A stretch of DNA of 64,000 nt from Hemerocallis citrina (lineage: Eukaryota; Streptophyta; Magnoliopsida; Asparagales; Asphodelaceae). The position numbers and the translations under genes were made by a program. The stretch lies in assembly GCA_017893485.1 (NCBI GenBank), contig CM030366.1:106055796-106119795 (forward strand), written 5' to 3'. The notes under the pieces are model-generated. The model was not told the DNA's origin. It did not search any database and worked only from the letters and a program-made list of their open reading frames with translations. Positions 33,701 to 44,973 of the stretch are shown here, piece after piece (the stretch's first letter is position 1; every line of letters begins with the position of its first letter).

Positions 33701-34078
33701 TTTTAAATGTCTAATTTCATTAAGATCATTGCCTCTAAATGTGAATAATAATGCGTTCATCACATGCCCTTAAAGGAACGAACATGAGTAACTAGAATAG
33801 TGAAGAAGGTGACTTAGCATTACTGACTACAGGTGGAAATCAAAGCCCAACTACTTAAGAGATATTTGTGATTCAGAACTACTTGATATAGTTTTTAATT
33901 TCTCCTTTTCTTTTAGAACAATTCTTTACGATCCATATTTCTATTTTATTGGTTAGTAAGTTAATTTCTACAATCTCTGTGGGATCGACCCTTGCTTGTC
34001 ACTACGCTTCTATAAACAATTCGTACACTTGCGAGGTTTTTAATTTGTGTCTAGTTAGATCATCTAGATTGCACAACA
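30714..34078 (+). repeat. 3' LTR of the Athila element, split by an inverted solo LTR
   Basis: 1,670 bp once the inserted 1,690-bp LTR and one catgc are removed, matching 22,513-24,194. It ends TGCACAACA at 34,078, directly before element 2 sequence. Confidence 0.92.
32073..33762 (-). mobile_element. Inverted solo LTR of the same Athila family
   Basis: 1,690 bp with TG...CA ends and a perfect target duplication catgc at 32,068-32,072 and 33,763-33,767; the uninterrupted partner LTR reads straight across the site. In its own sense it starts TGATGAACGCATTATTATTC and ends CAACAACA, aligning throughout with the Athila LTR but clearly more diverged from it than the two host LTRs are from each other. 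It is therefore a separate insertion that lost its interior by LTR-LTR recombination. It also contains CAGTCGACTG pairs (near 32,735-32,760 and 33,005-33,030). Confidence 0.95.
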
Positions 34079-34390
34079 GGAGGAAGCCCCTCCATTTTGG
34101 GTCCTCCCTGGCCCTCTATCTGGAGATGGCGAGGCCCGCTGATGCATAGAGCTCCGTTGTCGGGACTTCTACACTAGCGGTGCTGCTGGTGCCGGACGAG
34201 AACATCGAAGGACGTACCTGCTTGGTGGGGCTCGACATGGTCGTGTTGGCCGAAAAAGCCCTAAGGGAAACTTAGGTTGAGGTTAGCAGAAGCATTGTAA
34301 TAACTTTCCTTGTACTGTGGCCATTCAAGGCGCTTGTGATGAATAAAAATTGATTTTTCCGTCCCTCCCTATTTTGTAAGAAAGATTAGG
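34079..34390 (+). pseudogene. Possible antisense-frame remnant of Tat element 2
   Basis: This short piece lies between the Athila right border and array D, the same relative place as 8,040-8,414 in element 1. A plus-strand stretch reads LVGLDMVVLAEKALRET before TAG near 34,275, followed by a 3'-end-like run (tgtaataactttccttgtac, gaataaaaattg) with an AATAAA signal near 34,344. Too little remains to prove homology. Confidence 0.35.
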
Positions 34391-34394
34391 ACAC

Positions 34395-35320
34395 TGTGCG
34401 TAGTGCAAACCGAGTGTCGGGCCCCATCTTGTAAGAAAGTTGGTGTGGTTCAGGGTCATTGCCGAGCGCCTAGCCCATAAAGCTTAAGAAAGCTAGGGTA
34501 TAGCTCGAGGTCAATGCCGAATGTCGAGCTCCTGTGCTCTGAAGAAGAGTTAGGATGTGGTTCGGGGTCATTGCCGAGCGCCTAGCCCAAAGAGCTTGAT
34601 AAAGCTAGGGTATCGCTCGAGGTCAATGTCGAATGTCGAGCTCCTGTACTCTGTAAAAGAGTTAGGATATGGTTCGGGGTCATTGCCGAGTGCCTAGCCC
34701 AAAGAGCTTAAGAAAGCTAGGGTATGGCTCAAGGTCAATGCCGAATGTCGAGCTCCTGTACTCTGTAAAAGAGTTAGGATGTGGTTCGGGGTTATTGCCG
34801 AGCGCCTAGACCAAAGAGCCTAAGAAAGCTAGGATATGGCTCGAGGTCAATGCCGAATGTCGAGCTCCTATGCTCTGTAAAAGAGTTAGGATGTGGTTCA
34901 GGGTCATTGCCGAGCGCCTAGCCCAAAGAGCTTAAGAAAGCTAGGGTATGGCTCGAGGTCAATGCCGAATGTCGAGCTCCTGTACTCTGTAAAAGAGTTA
35001 GGATATGGTTCAGAGTCATTGCCGAGCGCCTAGCCCAAAGAGCTTGAGAAAGCTAAGGTATGGCTCAAGGTCAATGCCAAATGTCGAGCTCCTGTGCTCT
35101 GTAAAAGAGTTAGGATATGGTTCGGGTCATTACCGAGCGCCTAGCCCAAAGAGCTTGAGAAAGATAAGGTATGGCCAGAGGTCAATGCCGAATGTCGAGC
35201 TCCTGTGCTCTGTAAAAGAGTTAGGATGTAGTTAGGGGTCATTGCCGAGCGCCTAGCCCATTAAACTTGAGAAAGATAGGGTATGGCTCGAGGTCAATGC
35301 CGAATGGCGAGCTAGAGGCA
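34395..35320. repeat. Tandem array D, about 112-bp unit, about 8 copies
   Basis: Each unit is a fixed dimer: one half has tatggctcgaggtcaatgcc, gaatgtcgagctcctgt and ctctgtaaaagagttagga; the other has tatggttcggggtcattgcc, gagcgcctagcccaaag and agcttaagaaagctagg. Both halves are about 54-57 bp and align with array E of the same element, so D and E are branches of one repeat. Gcc-gag cores match arrays A and C of element 1. Confidence 0.92.
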
Positions 35321-35447
35321 CCGAGTTTCCTTGCATAAAATTAGAACAAGGAAAGAAACAGAGTTATATATATTTTTTTTTATTTACATAAAAAAAAGCG
35401 GGGCACGTCGTGGTGCCGATTACATGAGTTTCTGTTACACAAGAAGT

Positions 35448-37152
35448 TTAGTCGTCCCCTTCGAGGAAATTGGTGAGGTGTTCTGCGTTCCATGGCCTTT
35501 TTATGATCCTGCCCCCCAGGTCTGTGAGTCGGTACGTGTCAGGACATACCACTTCAGAGACCTCATACGGACCCTCCCAATTAGGGGCCAGTTTTCTCTT
35601 TTTACGGGGTCGGATACCGCTAGCTTCTTGAGCACGAGGTCACCAAGCTTGATGTTGGTGGGACGGACCTTCTTGTTGTAAAACTTCTCGATCCGTTGTT
35701 GGTATATGCTTCTTCTGATGGTGGATTTTTTCCTGACCTCGTCGATTAGATCCAAGTTGGCTCTGAGGCCCGTCGAGATGTTCTCCTCGTCGAAGGCCAT
35801 GATCCTGGGTGAAGGGAGCCCGATCTCTAAGGGGATAACCGCCTCTATGCCGTAGGTTAGGTTGAATGGCGACTTGCCTATGGGGATCCTCTTCGTCGTC
35901 CAGTGCACCCAAAGTACGCTTGGCAACTCATCGACCCATAACCCATTTGATGAATTATCCAACCGCTTCTTGAAAGCGTCAAGGATTTGACAGTTCGCGT
36001 TCTCGGCCTGGCTGTTTGACTGGGGGTGACATATCGATGAGAAGCGCTGCTGGACGCCGATGTCTTCGCAGAACTTCCGAAAGTTCTGGCCTGCGAATTG
36101 GGTCCCATTGTCTGTGATAAGTACCTGGGGGATCCCGAACCGGCAGATGATGTTCTTCCAGAAGAATTTTTGGGTTTGGTGCTCGGTGATCGTGGCCAGG
36201 TGCTTTGCCTCGATCCATTTGGTAAAGTAGTCGATGGCCACCACAAGGAACTTCCTTTGGCCCATTCCTTTTGGAAAAGGGCCGACCAAATCCATCCCCC
36301 ACATAGCGAATGGGGTCGGGCTCGCCAGGGAGCGGAGGTTCGCTTGAGGAAACCTTTTTACTGAGGAGAATCTTTGGCAAGGACTGCATCTTTTGATGAG
36401 GTCCTGGGCATCTTGTAACATGGTCGGCCAGTAGTACCTGTGGTTTAGAGCTGTACTGCTCCCCATGTGACACCCCCCGATTCCTTCATGTCATTCCTTC
36501 AAAGCGTACTTAGCCTCATCGGGGGCCAGGTAGTGAAGATAGGGTCTGCCGTCCGTTGTTGTGTACGAGCATTTGAAGAGTATCTCATTGATTATGATGA
36601 ACCTCTCCGAGCGGGCTCGGGTCTTTCGAGCCTCGGCCCGATCTTGAGGAAGCTCACCCTCGGCCAGAAACTTCATGATGGGATTCATCCAGTTGTCTGG
36701 CTGAGGTTCAGTAGCGAGGCAGAGAACTTCTGGGAGGTCGATGCTAGGACTGAGGAGAACTTCGGTTAGGATGGTGATGTCTAGCCCTTCGAAAGATGAC
36801 GATGCCAGTTTTGACAGGGAATCAGCCTGAGCATTTTGCTCCCTAGGGATTCGTTCCACTGAAGAGAAGTCGAAGGTTGCTAGGAGTTGCTGGACTACCG
36901 CCAAATATCGGACCATCCAAGCATCATGAGCCTCGTACTCCCCGGTGATCTGGTTGACCACGAGCTGGGAGTCGCTAAAGGCCCTGATTTGTCTGACCCC
37001 GCCTTGTGCGCCAGAGTGAGCCCAACGATCATAGCCTCGTACTCTGCCTCGTTGTTTGATGCCAGAAAGTTCAGGTAGAGGGAATACTGAAGAATGAAAT
37101 TGTCGGGACCTTTGAGGATGACGCCCGCGCCGCTTCCCACTTCGCAAGACAA
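35448..37152 (-). pseudogene. Archaeal-type RNase H and integrase of Tat element 2
   Basis: The archaeal-type RNase H is at about 37,152-36,800 (GSGAGVILKGPDNFILQ, NNEAEYEAMIVGLTL, FSDSQLVVNQITGEYEA) in two frames, with IPREQNAQADSLSKLASSS after it. The integrase zinc domain keeps its CxxC (RCSPCQRF). The core lies in one open frame, 36,466-35,501, with GMDLVGPF, ITDNGTQF and HPQSNSQAENAN; the last Asp and Glu are 35 residues apart, so the catalytic triad is intact. The C-terminal part shifts frame near 35,610, and the true end is TAA at 35,448-35,450 (reading WNAEHL just before). One short deletion at 36,480 removes part of the zinc region. Confidence 0.87.
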
Positions 37153-38732
37153 GCCATCAACATAAACTTCTCAAATCGAATTTGCCTCTTGAGTTTCGGA
37201 TGGCTCGGAGATAGTGCACTCCGTGATAAATAGGAGAAGGCCTGCCCCTTTATGGCTGTCCTGGGCTGGTAGCTGATGTCGTACTGGCTTAGTTTGATCG
37301 ACCACTTGATTAAGCAGCCAAAAATTTTGGGCTTGTAGAGGACAGTCTTGAGAGGCTGGTCCGTAAGGACCTGGATAGAGTGGGCCTGGAGGTAAGGGCA
37401 GAGCTTTCGTGCGGCCATTACTAGGACATATGCCACCTTTTCCATCTTCGCATATCTTGTCTCGGCCGAGAGCAAGTCTTTGCTCACATAGTAGAGAGGC
37501 TTCTGAACACCCTCTTCTTCCCGGACGAGCACGACACTAAGGATGCTTTCTGAGGCTGAGAGGTACAGAAAGAGTGGTTCGCTCGGTTCGGGTTTGCTCA
37601 GAAGCGGGGGGTTGGTGAGATAGTAATTCAACTGTTCAAATGCCTGTTGCTGGGGGTCGCCCCATTCGAAGCCTTTCGCCCCTCGCAGGATCTTGAAGAA
37701 GGGGAGGGACTTCTCTCCAGACTTGGAGAGGAAGCAGCCGATGGCTTTCAGTCTTCTCGTGAGCCGCTGTACCTCCTTAATGTTCCTGGGAGGGGCCATG
37801 TCTATTATGGCCTGAATCTTCTCGAGATTTGCTTCAATGTCGCGCTGGCTGAGACACCGAAGGCACACTTGGCAGGGTTGAGCCTCATGTTGTGGGACCG
37901 AAGGAGGCCAAAAGCTTCCTCAAGGTCGGCGACATGATCCTGTCCCCATCGGCTCTTGACGAGCATGTCATCGATATATACCTCCATGTTACGACCGATC
38001 TGATTTTTGAAGACTCAGATGACAAGTCTCTGGTAGGTGGCCCCGACATTCTTGAGCCCGAAGGGCGACCCGGTAGCAGTAGAGACCCTGGTTAGTGACG
38101 AAGGATGTTTTGGTGATGTCCGGAAGGAACATCCGGATCTGATTGTAGCATGAAAAGGCGTCCACGAATGTTAGGAGCTCGTGACCCGACATTGCGTCGA
38201 TCAGAGCGTCGATGCTCGGGAGGGGGAAAGGATCTCTAGGGCATGCCTTGTTGAGATCCATAAAGTCTATGCAGATCCTCTAGCTCCCGCTAGCCTTTTT
38301 GACCATCACGACATTAGCCAGCCACTTGGGGTAACTGACCTCCTGAATGAACCGGGAGGACAACAGTTTGTCCACCTCCGCTTTTACTGCTTGTTGCCTC
38401 TCCAGGGCGAACTTGTGCCACTTCTGATGGACTGGCTTGGATCCCAGGGTGACGCTCAGCCTGTGCATGATTAGGTCCTCAGAAATCTCGGGCATGTTGG
38501 ACGGGGTCCAGGCGAAGTGGTCGATATTGCGGCGAACGCAATCCATTAGTCCTGGCTTCAGGTTGGGGAAAAGGATGCGGCTTACACGGAACCATTTGGA
38601 TTTGTCTTCCGCCCCGAATGAGACCTTCTCCAATTCATTTGTAGGTTCTAACTCGGGCTGGCTTCTTGCAGGTGGAAGCTCGACTGCGTCGAGTGGGAAC
38701 ACCCAGCTTCCGACAGCGGTCATGTAGCACAA
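37153..38732 (-). pseudogene. Reverse transcriptase and RNase H of Tat element 2
   Basis: The RT N-terminus is in the frame 38,732-38,280 (AEVDKLLSSRFIQEVSYP, VVMVKKASGS) and stops there. Palm pieces follow in other frames: DLNKACPRDPFPLPSIDAL and DAFSCYNQIRM near 38,261-38,130, and VYIDDMLVKS near 37,985-37,955, with the catalytic aspartates present. The connection (AIIDMAPPRNIKEVQRL) and RNase H (LFLYLSASESILSVVLV, VLTDQPLKTVL) run from 37,868 to about 37,250. At least three frame changes. Confidence 0.86.
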
Positions 38733-40781
38733 ACGTGCCGACTCCTGATTTTCTCTAACAACACCGACTTCGAGGTCAGTGGGGAATTTCAGCTTTAAGT
38801 GGTAGGCCGAGGGAACGGCCTGGAACGAGTAGATTCGGTCCGTGTGATGGGGGTTGTGTCGGCTGTTACATCCAGTGTAATGATCCCTTCAATCTGTACT
38901 AGGATGCCCGAGAACCCATGCAAGATGTACCCACCGGCTTTAGCTTATCTCGGGGGAGCTTGAGGTTCTCAAATGCTTCCAAGAAGAGGATGTTGGCCGA
39001 GCTCCCGTTGTCCACGAGAATTCGGCGGACTTCGAAATTTGCCATGACAAGGCTAATGAAGAGGGCGTCGCAGTGTGGGAGTCGGACTCCTTCCAGGTCT
39101 TCTCCGAAAAAGGATACCGGTCGTTGTTGAATCTCGGTGGATGGATGGTCCCGGACGGAGTTAACCTCCCAAAAGAAGGCCTTACGGGAGGTATTAGATT
39201 CCCCCCTGGGTCTACCATGGATGCAGTGTAGTATGGCCTACCCTTCGGTCTCCTCGGGTTCGGGGACCCGATCTGGCCATCGATTGACCGTTCGAGGGGG
39301 AGGCGAAGGCCTGGATTCCTAGGATCCCTTCGGTCTCGTGGATTATCTCGGGTGAACTCTCTCAAGTACCCTTGCAGGATGAGGGCCTCGATCTCATCTT
39401 TAAGGGTCCGGACGTTATCCATATCGTGCCCGTTGTCTCGGTGGAAGCGGCAGTAGAATATTTGGTCCCGCTTTTTGTTGTTGCTCGGTCGGGGAGGGAG
39501 TCGGACAATTCCTTTATCCTCGATCTCCATCAGGATTGTCGAGACATTCTGGGTCAGCGGCGTGTACCTCTCAAATCGGGGGACCGGAGGAACTCTTTTG
39601 AGACTGGCCGTCTCTTTCGTGGTTTTCTTAATGGGTTCGATGTCGTCGGCCTTCTGCTTCCCCTTGGGAGTGGCTTCTTTGGTGCTCTCCGAATTTAAGG
39701 CCTCTTCTGCTCGAATGTACTTCTCGACCCTGTTGAGCAGGTCGGGGAAGTCGACAGGTGGCTTTTTGGCCAAGGAAGCCTTAAGCTGACCGTGCCGAAC
39801 ATTGTGTCGGAAAGCTGTCGAAGTGATGCCCACATCGAGAGAGGCGACAGACCTCGCCTCGGTGGTGAACCTCCAAACAAACTCGCAGAGTGACTCCCCT
39901 TCCTTCTGTCTGAGGTTCAGAAGGGACGTGCTCGTCTTCTCGACCTTTCTGCTAGTCACGAAGTGGGCTAGAAAGTTTGCTTCCAACTGGTCGAACGAGA
40001 AGACTGAGCCGGGAGTGAGCTTTGAGAACCATTCCCAAGCCTGACTGCGAAGGGTAGCAGGGAAGGCACGGCATTAGGAGGGGATCCGCAGCGCTGCGAA
40101 TCATCATGAGGGTCTTAAACCCCTCCATGTGATCAGTGGGATTACCCTTTTCGTTATATGTCTCGAATTGGGGAGGCCTAAAATTTAGGGGGATCTCGGC
40201 TTCCAAGATTTGGAGGGAGAATGGGGGTCGGGTCGGCCGATGACCACAACCGGCTTTGGTCCTCCCTCGCCGAGATGGGCGAGGCGGTTCTCCATCTCCC
40301 GTAAGCGCCGGAAGACTTTTCCTTCCATAGGATGGGCCGATCTGTAGGACTTGCCGCCCTTTGCTCCTAACCGAGGGTCGGAGTTTTTGCAGACCTCGGT
40401 TCCATGGCCACCTCGGATTGCTTGGAGAACATCATCTCGAAAGTTTTGGAACTTGGCCCTTGTGATCGGGGCTTGCTCCACCGGGTTCGGCGGGGGCAGA
40501 GGTTCACGGGGTGAGTGGCTGTGTCCCGGATCGTGCTCTATGGACGGCCGTCTGCGATGGTTCGAGATGAGGTTGGAAGCGGCCTCTCCCCTAGTTCGAT
40601 TGGCCTGCCGATCCAGGATGACTCATCGCAAATCAATGGTGTTTGAGTGCGACGCACCGGGGCCGTGTCCGGCCGCGCCGTTGCCCCGTGGTTGGTTGGA
40701 ACCCTGGGCATCCACGCGGCTGAGATGTAGAGGGTCTGGGTGTCGCACCGAGGTGACGATCCTTTTGGCTTTAGGAGCCAT
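38733..40781 (-). pseudogene. gag-protease region of Tat element 2
   Basis: The start is most likely ATG at 40,781 (MAPKAKR), equivalent to the element 1 start. Gag core pieces lie at 40,206-39,952 (EIPLNFRPPQFETY, DHMEGFKTLMMI) and 39,986-39,690 (ANFLAHFVTSRKVEKTS, RYIRAEEAL-like). The zinc motif reads YCRFHRDNGHDMDNV, so its last Cys is lost. The protease segment has VDNGSS-like sequence near 39,030-38,990 in a shifted frame. Four or more frameshifts separate the pieces. Confidence 0.83.
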
Positions 40782-40842
40782 GGAAGAGCTCGGACTTGAG
40801 GGGACTTTCCTAGCTGGGCTCGGACTGGTGATAGTACCTGAG

Positions 40843-40862
40843 TTCCCACAGACGGTGCCAAC
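40843..40862 (-). other. Primer binding site of Tat element 2
   Basis: On the minus strand, ttggcaccgtctgtgggaa directly follows the 5' LTR. It is one base different from the primer-site phrase of element 1 (gcacc for gcgcc), a C-to-T type change. Confidence 0.8.
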
Positions 40863-40863
40863 C

Positions 40864-41381
40864 TGATGCTGTTTGTTTTTGGGGTATGGGGGCAACAGGT
40901 GTGAGTTCATGTAATTTGGGTAGCGGAAGATATGATACTGGCGTTAATCCGTTCCTAGCACGTAGGGTTGGCTTGGGGGTAGCATGAGAGAGGTGGAGGC
41001 CTAGCGCTCGGCTCGGATCAGTATCTCGGCTCGGATATTTAAGGCTCAGCTCGGACTCTTGTACCTGCACACTTCCTAGGAACACCAGGAGAAGTCCCGG
41101 TGACAGGTCCTCCGAAGATCTAGTCAGTCACTGAGAAAGCAACAGTAGCTAGGGTTCAGGTGGGGAAAAGTTTATTACCTTCATAAGTGAGGAGGGGGTC
41201 TGGTATTTATAGGTAGGGGTAAACGGGTTTGAGACTTTAACGGACCAGGTCGGACCCGTTCGCCCGTGGGCCTGAATGGGCTGAAGCCTGTTTGACTCGT
41301 TTTGACTTTGATGATCACAGGGGAGAGAAGTCTGAGGAGATATGGTGATCCAAATGGGGCCACGTCACTTACCCCATATCA
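40864..41381 (-). repeat. 5' LTR of Tat element 2
   Basis: 518 bp, TGATATGGGG...CAGCATCA in element sense. Minus-strand TATAAATA lies at 41,204-41,211. It matches 19,189-19,706 throughout. Confidence 0.92.
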
Positions 41382-41386
41382 ACTAT

Positions 41387-41574
41387 AAATCTTATAGTTT
41401 TGATGCTTTACTAATTATGTAATTAAATTTGCAAATTAGTTTACGTAGTGTGTAGATGATATTGAATTACAAGTCATAAGTTGGAGGTTGAATGAAATCA
41501 AGCTATAAACTTCAAATTACTAGAGGATGAATATAACACAAATGCCGCCCTTGCAAACTTAAAGTCAAGGTTCA
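41387..41574. other. Flank of Tat element 2, unnamed dispersed repeat
   Basis: 41,387-41,470 continues the repeat interrupted at 19,188 and matches 4,010-4,090 (atcttatagttttgatgctt against atcttacagttttgatgttt). The rest is non-coding. Confidence 0.6.
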
Positions 41575-44500
41575 TGTAGCGCCCCGAATTTCTAAGATAG
41601 GAACTCGTGACACTCTCCAGGATCTTCCTTCAAATGAGTCACAACACAACAATATTCACAGGAAATTAAAAACTTTTATTACATCAAATTGTTATTACAA
41701 TGTCCAATGATTTACAACAATTACAAATTAATTGTTACAACAGGAATGTACAATAATTTTGGACAGTAACTTTTACTTGGATGCTTTTCCCTACTAGAGC
41801 TTTTCCGCACTCCCAAGTCGGCAATCCTGCACTGATAACTGTGGGCACGTCAGTTGATTACAACTGACGAAATACTATATTTGGCCATCCTCTCTACGCC
41901 ATAACATAGCGATTCCAACCTCAACAATCACAAATAATATTTGATGTAAAGAAAAAGGTGATGTCAAACAAGTATCGGTGTATGCCATGACCTAATCTAA
42001 TGCACAAAATAAAGAATGCACACGATGCACTTACTCTAATGCAATTCATTTGGGAACATATGCATCTCATACTACATAGTTCTCCAAAATCAACTTCAAT
42101 GAAAATGTATGCATCACAAACAACATACTTCCCAAAGAGTTTGCATCTCCTGATTGTAGGGCTTGATCCCTCGTCATGCATCCTAACCTTGTGTTCTATC
42201 CTGTCTCTGATTCCAGTGATGGTGAGGTTGCAGGCCTACCCTGCTAGTCACTAGTGGTGTCCAATCCTCATAGCTTTACCCACTATGCCCGAGTCTCCAG
42301 CCTGCAGCTTACCTTGCGTGACTGAAACCATGGTTAGTTGCAGGCTTACCCTGCGTAATTGTAATCAAATCGGCTTACCCAATACATCGACCGTATTTCA
42401 AATGAGCTTACCCGATATGTTATCTCCCCGGACCTCACCAAAAGCTGATATACGGGCACCAGCAACCCCCCCCCCCCCCTCGGAGAACATAGGATCTTTC
42501 CCGTAGAGTCTCACTCTGTGGGGACTTCTTCTAAGAACCTCCTGCCTGCATCGGTCAACAAAGGACATGATGGATATAAGGTTTCCCCAACTTTGCTACA
42601 CTCGTCCTTACACTAGAGCAGAACTTGCAGTCGAGACAATGTCTCCCTGACAGGCGAACACCCTTGCTAGTACCTGTTCTTACAAACAACCAAGACTCGA
42701 TCTAGCCCTACCAAAATATCAAACTACCCCACTCCCAGATTAAGGGTTAAGGTTGAATTCAAGATTTGCTTCATAGACCAATCTCTAAACCATCACTCTA
42801 TTCAACCTCTGATTTTCTTCCATTTTCTCATATTATCCATCCTCTTAGTTAGGCGATAAATCCACTATTTCCAAATCCCTAACTCGATGATCAACTTGCT
42901 TGCTATGAACAACTAGTCCAATTTCATTTGATAGACTCTCCCTAGTTAGTCACCCTTATCAATACTGGGCCTCAACCCATTCCACACTAGGACTCAACTA
43001 GTCCTCGCGTTCGTTCTAAAGGTTGACCCACCTCGGCACGAACCCATGGCGAATCGTCCCCACCGATTGCCGCAACCACATCGACGCTTGGAGTGAGATC
43101 GCAACCTCGGCCCGACCAACCAATAGCTTTCTGCTAAACTTAACGCTCCACGGTCCTCGACAAGTGGCAGCTCCAAACAAAACCCATGGAATCCATCCAT
43201 GTACAACAACTACGTCGGTGCACAAGTCATCCCCTCCAACACATTCGATGCGACATTCTACCCAACTAGATTTGTCAGCCAGACTTAATCTTAGGGTCTC
43301 AACTTAACTAATGTATCCGAACAAGGTACACTACACTAGGAGTAAGTCCCAACCCACAAATATCCAAAAAGGGGTTCTAAGGGTCCTAAAAACAACATTT
43401 CAAGTTTCCAAACAGCAAGCACACACTTGGCGTTTATGCCAAAACGGAGCCATTCCCGGTCCCGTTCCTTTGAGGAATCGCGATCGAGCGCTCCCCATGC
43501 TTCTACTCAAAGTAGAAAGCAAGTACAAACACACAATGGGCATGAATTTCATCCCAAAGTGGTCTACAACAATACCCCAATATCTAATACAATTTTCACT
43601 TCGAAACATTGAACAATGTGGTCTATAATGGGGTCTACAAGCAACTATGGGCTACTCTTAGCAAGAAACTTAGATAACTTAAGTCCTAACCCAAGTACAC
43701 ATCTATAACACGAGTCTTGACCTCAAACAACAACTCTAAGTCAACAAGATACAATTTTAGACTTATCTCAATGATCACGTTGTAAAACAGTAAGCTCTAA
43801 GATTTACTGTGTTTCTGTCGTCACTTGCAAAAATCATATAAAATCGAATACTTGTCCAAATCATGATTTCTCAGTCAATCCAGAAAGGTCCATGTGTCTA
43901 CTAAAACATCTTAGTTTCAAGTTCCTTCATACAAGGTCATTTACAAAGTCTTATGGTCTCATCTTTAACAAGTGTACAGAATCTCATATCAGAACATAAT
44001 GTCAACACAGTCAAGGGGTAAAATCAGATTAAAATAGTAAACGGTGTCAGATCATCATGAAATTTTAAAATCTAGTTCCTAAAACATGATGTTACAACTC
44101 TTCCAAAAATCAAGTGATTCTACTAATTAGATCTCCATTTATGTCCATTTGAATATCAATTAAAAACAGGGCAGTAACAACAGCAGATCTGTTCACTAAA
44201 ACATCTAGTTCAACTTGCATGATTTTATTGACATACCTACAGCGGTCCAAATCTCATGAAATTTGAAACATAGGTATTAGACACATCCAACAATGACATA
44301 CTAAAATTTCAGATCAATCCCATAAGCATGCATTGAGATCCAAGTCATTCTTTCCACAACAGTAACCATAAAAACTGATTCTTTCTATTCTGAACAGCAT
44401 GCAAGTTCGTATTTTATTTAAATAGCAGAAAAAATCATAAAAATTCATAAACATTACTGAAGGTGTAAGACACCAATATGAGCATCCTCTAAAAATTTCA

Positions 44501-44973
44501 GGTCAAAATTCCAAGTGGTGTTTATGCAATGAGTTACGGACTAACACCCAAAGTTTAGTCTTTTAACAGAAATTTTTGTTTTGGACTACTTAACACAAAC
44601 GAGATGTTTAAGTTTATTCCTATAGCATGCATGTCATTTTTTCAGCCATCAAACATCATTTCAATCATCCAAGAACAAAAACACAAGAGACTGGAAACAC
44701 CCACCTTGTTAGTAGCTTGCTCTTGCTTGAATGCCCTCCCTCTTGACTCTTCTAGCTCCTTTCTTCTTCTCCTTTACTTTGTCTCTTGTTCTTCTTCTCC
44801 TTGGCTTTCCTTCTTCTTCCCTCCCCAAATCAGTAGCTAAGTGTATTAGGAATAATGTGTGGAGGTATAGAAGAGAGTAAGAGTAGCAGGAGAGAATGGT
44901 AGAAGTGAAGGGCTTTCAAAAACACAAGAGAAGAGAGGGGTCAAAGGGGGTGGCCGGAATTTTGAGCCATGGG
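41575..44973 (-). mobile_element. Partial long LTR, same family as 92-3,729
   Basis: Starts TGTAGCGCCCCGAATTTC. It shares with 92-3,729 the early segment aaaacttttatt..., the motif actgtgggcacgtcagttg near 41,840 and gccatcctctctacgcc near 41,885, and near 44,695 the cacccacctt motif. It breaks off at 44,973, before the U3 end that the other copies have, where an oppositely oriented copy begins. Left flank gttca has no partner in the window. Contains a run of 14 C at 42,466-42,479. Frames inside it are not protein-like. Confidence 0.6.

Larger units (their letters stand above)
22513..34078 (+). mobile_element. Athila-lineage Ty3/gypsy element, nearly intact polyprotein
   Basis: The element has a 5' LTR 22,513-24,194, primer site tggcgccgttgccgggga at 24,201-24,218, a gag-protease-RT-RNase H-integrase frame 24,468-29,714, a polypurine tract near 30,700, and a 3' LTR 30,714-34,078 (split). 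The primer site is the tRNA-Asp type that characterises Athila. It lies inside Tat element 2. The right border is ACAACA|ggagg, and no matching left duplication exists because of the extra segment at 21,818. The two LTRs differ at about five of 267 positions compared, so it is a fairly young insertion. No env-like frame lies between 29,715 and 30,713. Confidence 0.94.
19189..41381 (-). mobile_element. Tat element 2: Ty3/gypsy retrotransposon split by an Athila insertion
   Basis: Two 518-bp LTRs (19,189-19,706 and 40,864-41,381) face a 5-bp target duplication that has one change (actgt at 19,184-19,188, actat at 41,382-41,386). The unoccupied form of the site is seen in a related repeat near 3,930-4,090. 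Element sense is leftward: primer site, gag, protease, RT, RNase H, archaeal-type RNase H, integrase (ending 35,448), array D, antisense remnant, the foreign Athila block (21,818-34,078), array E and the 3' LTR. Without the Athila block it is about 9.9 kb. Coding regions are broken, though the integrase core is one open frame. Confidence 0.92.
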
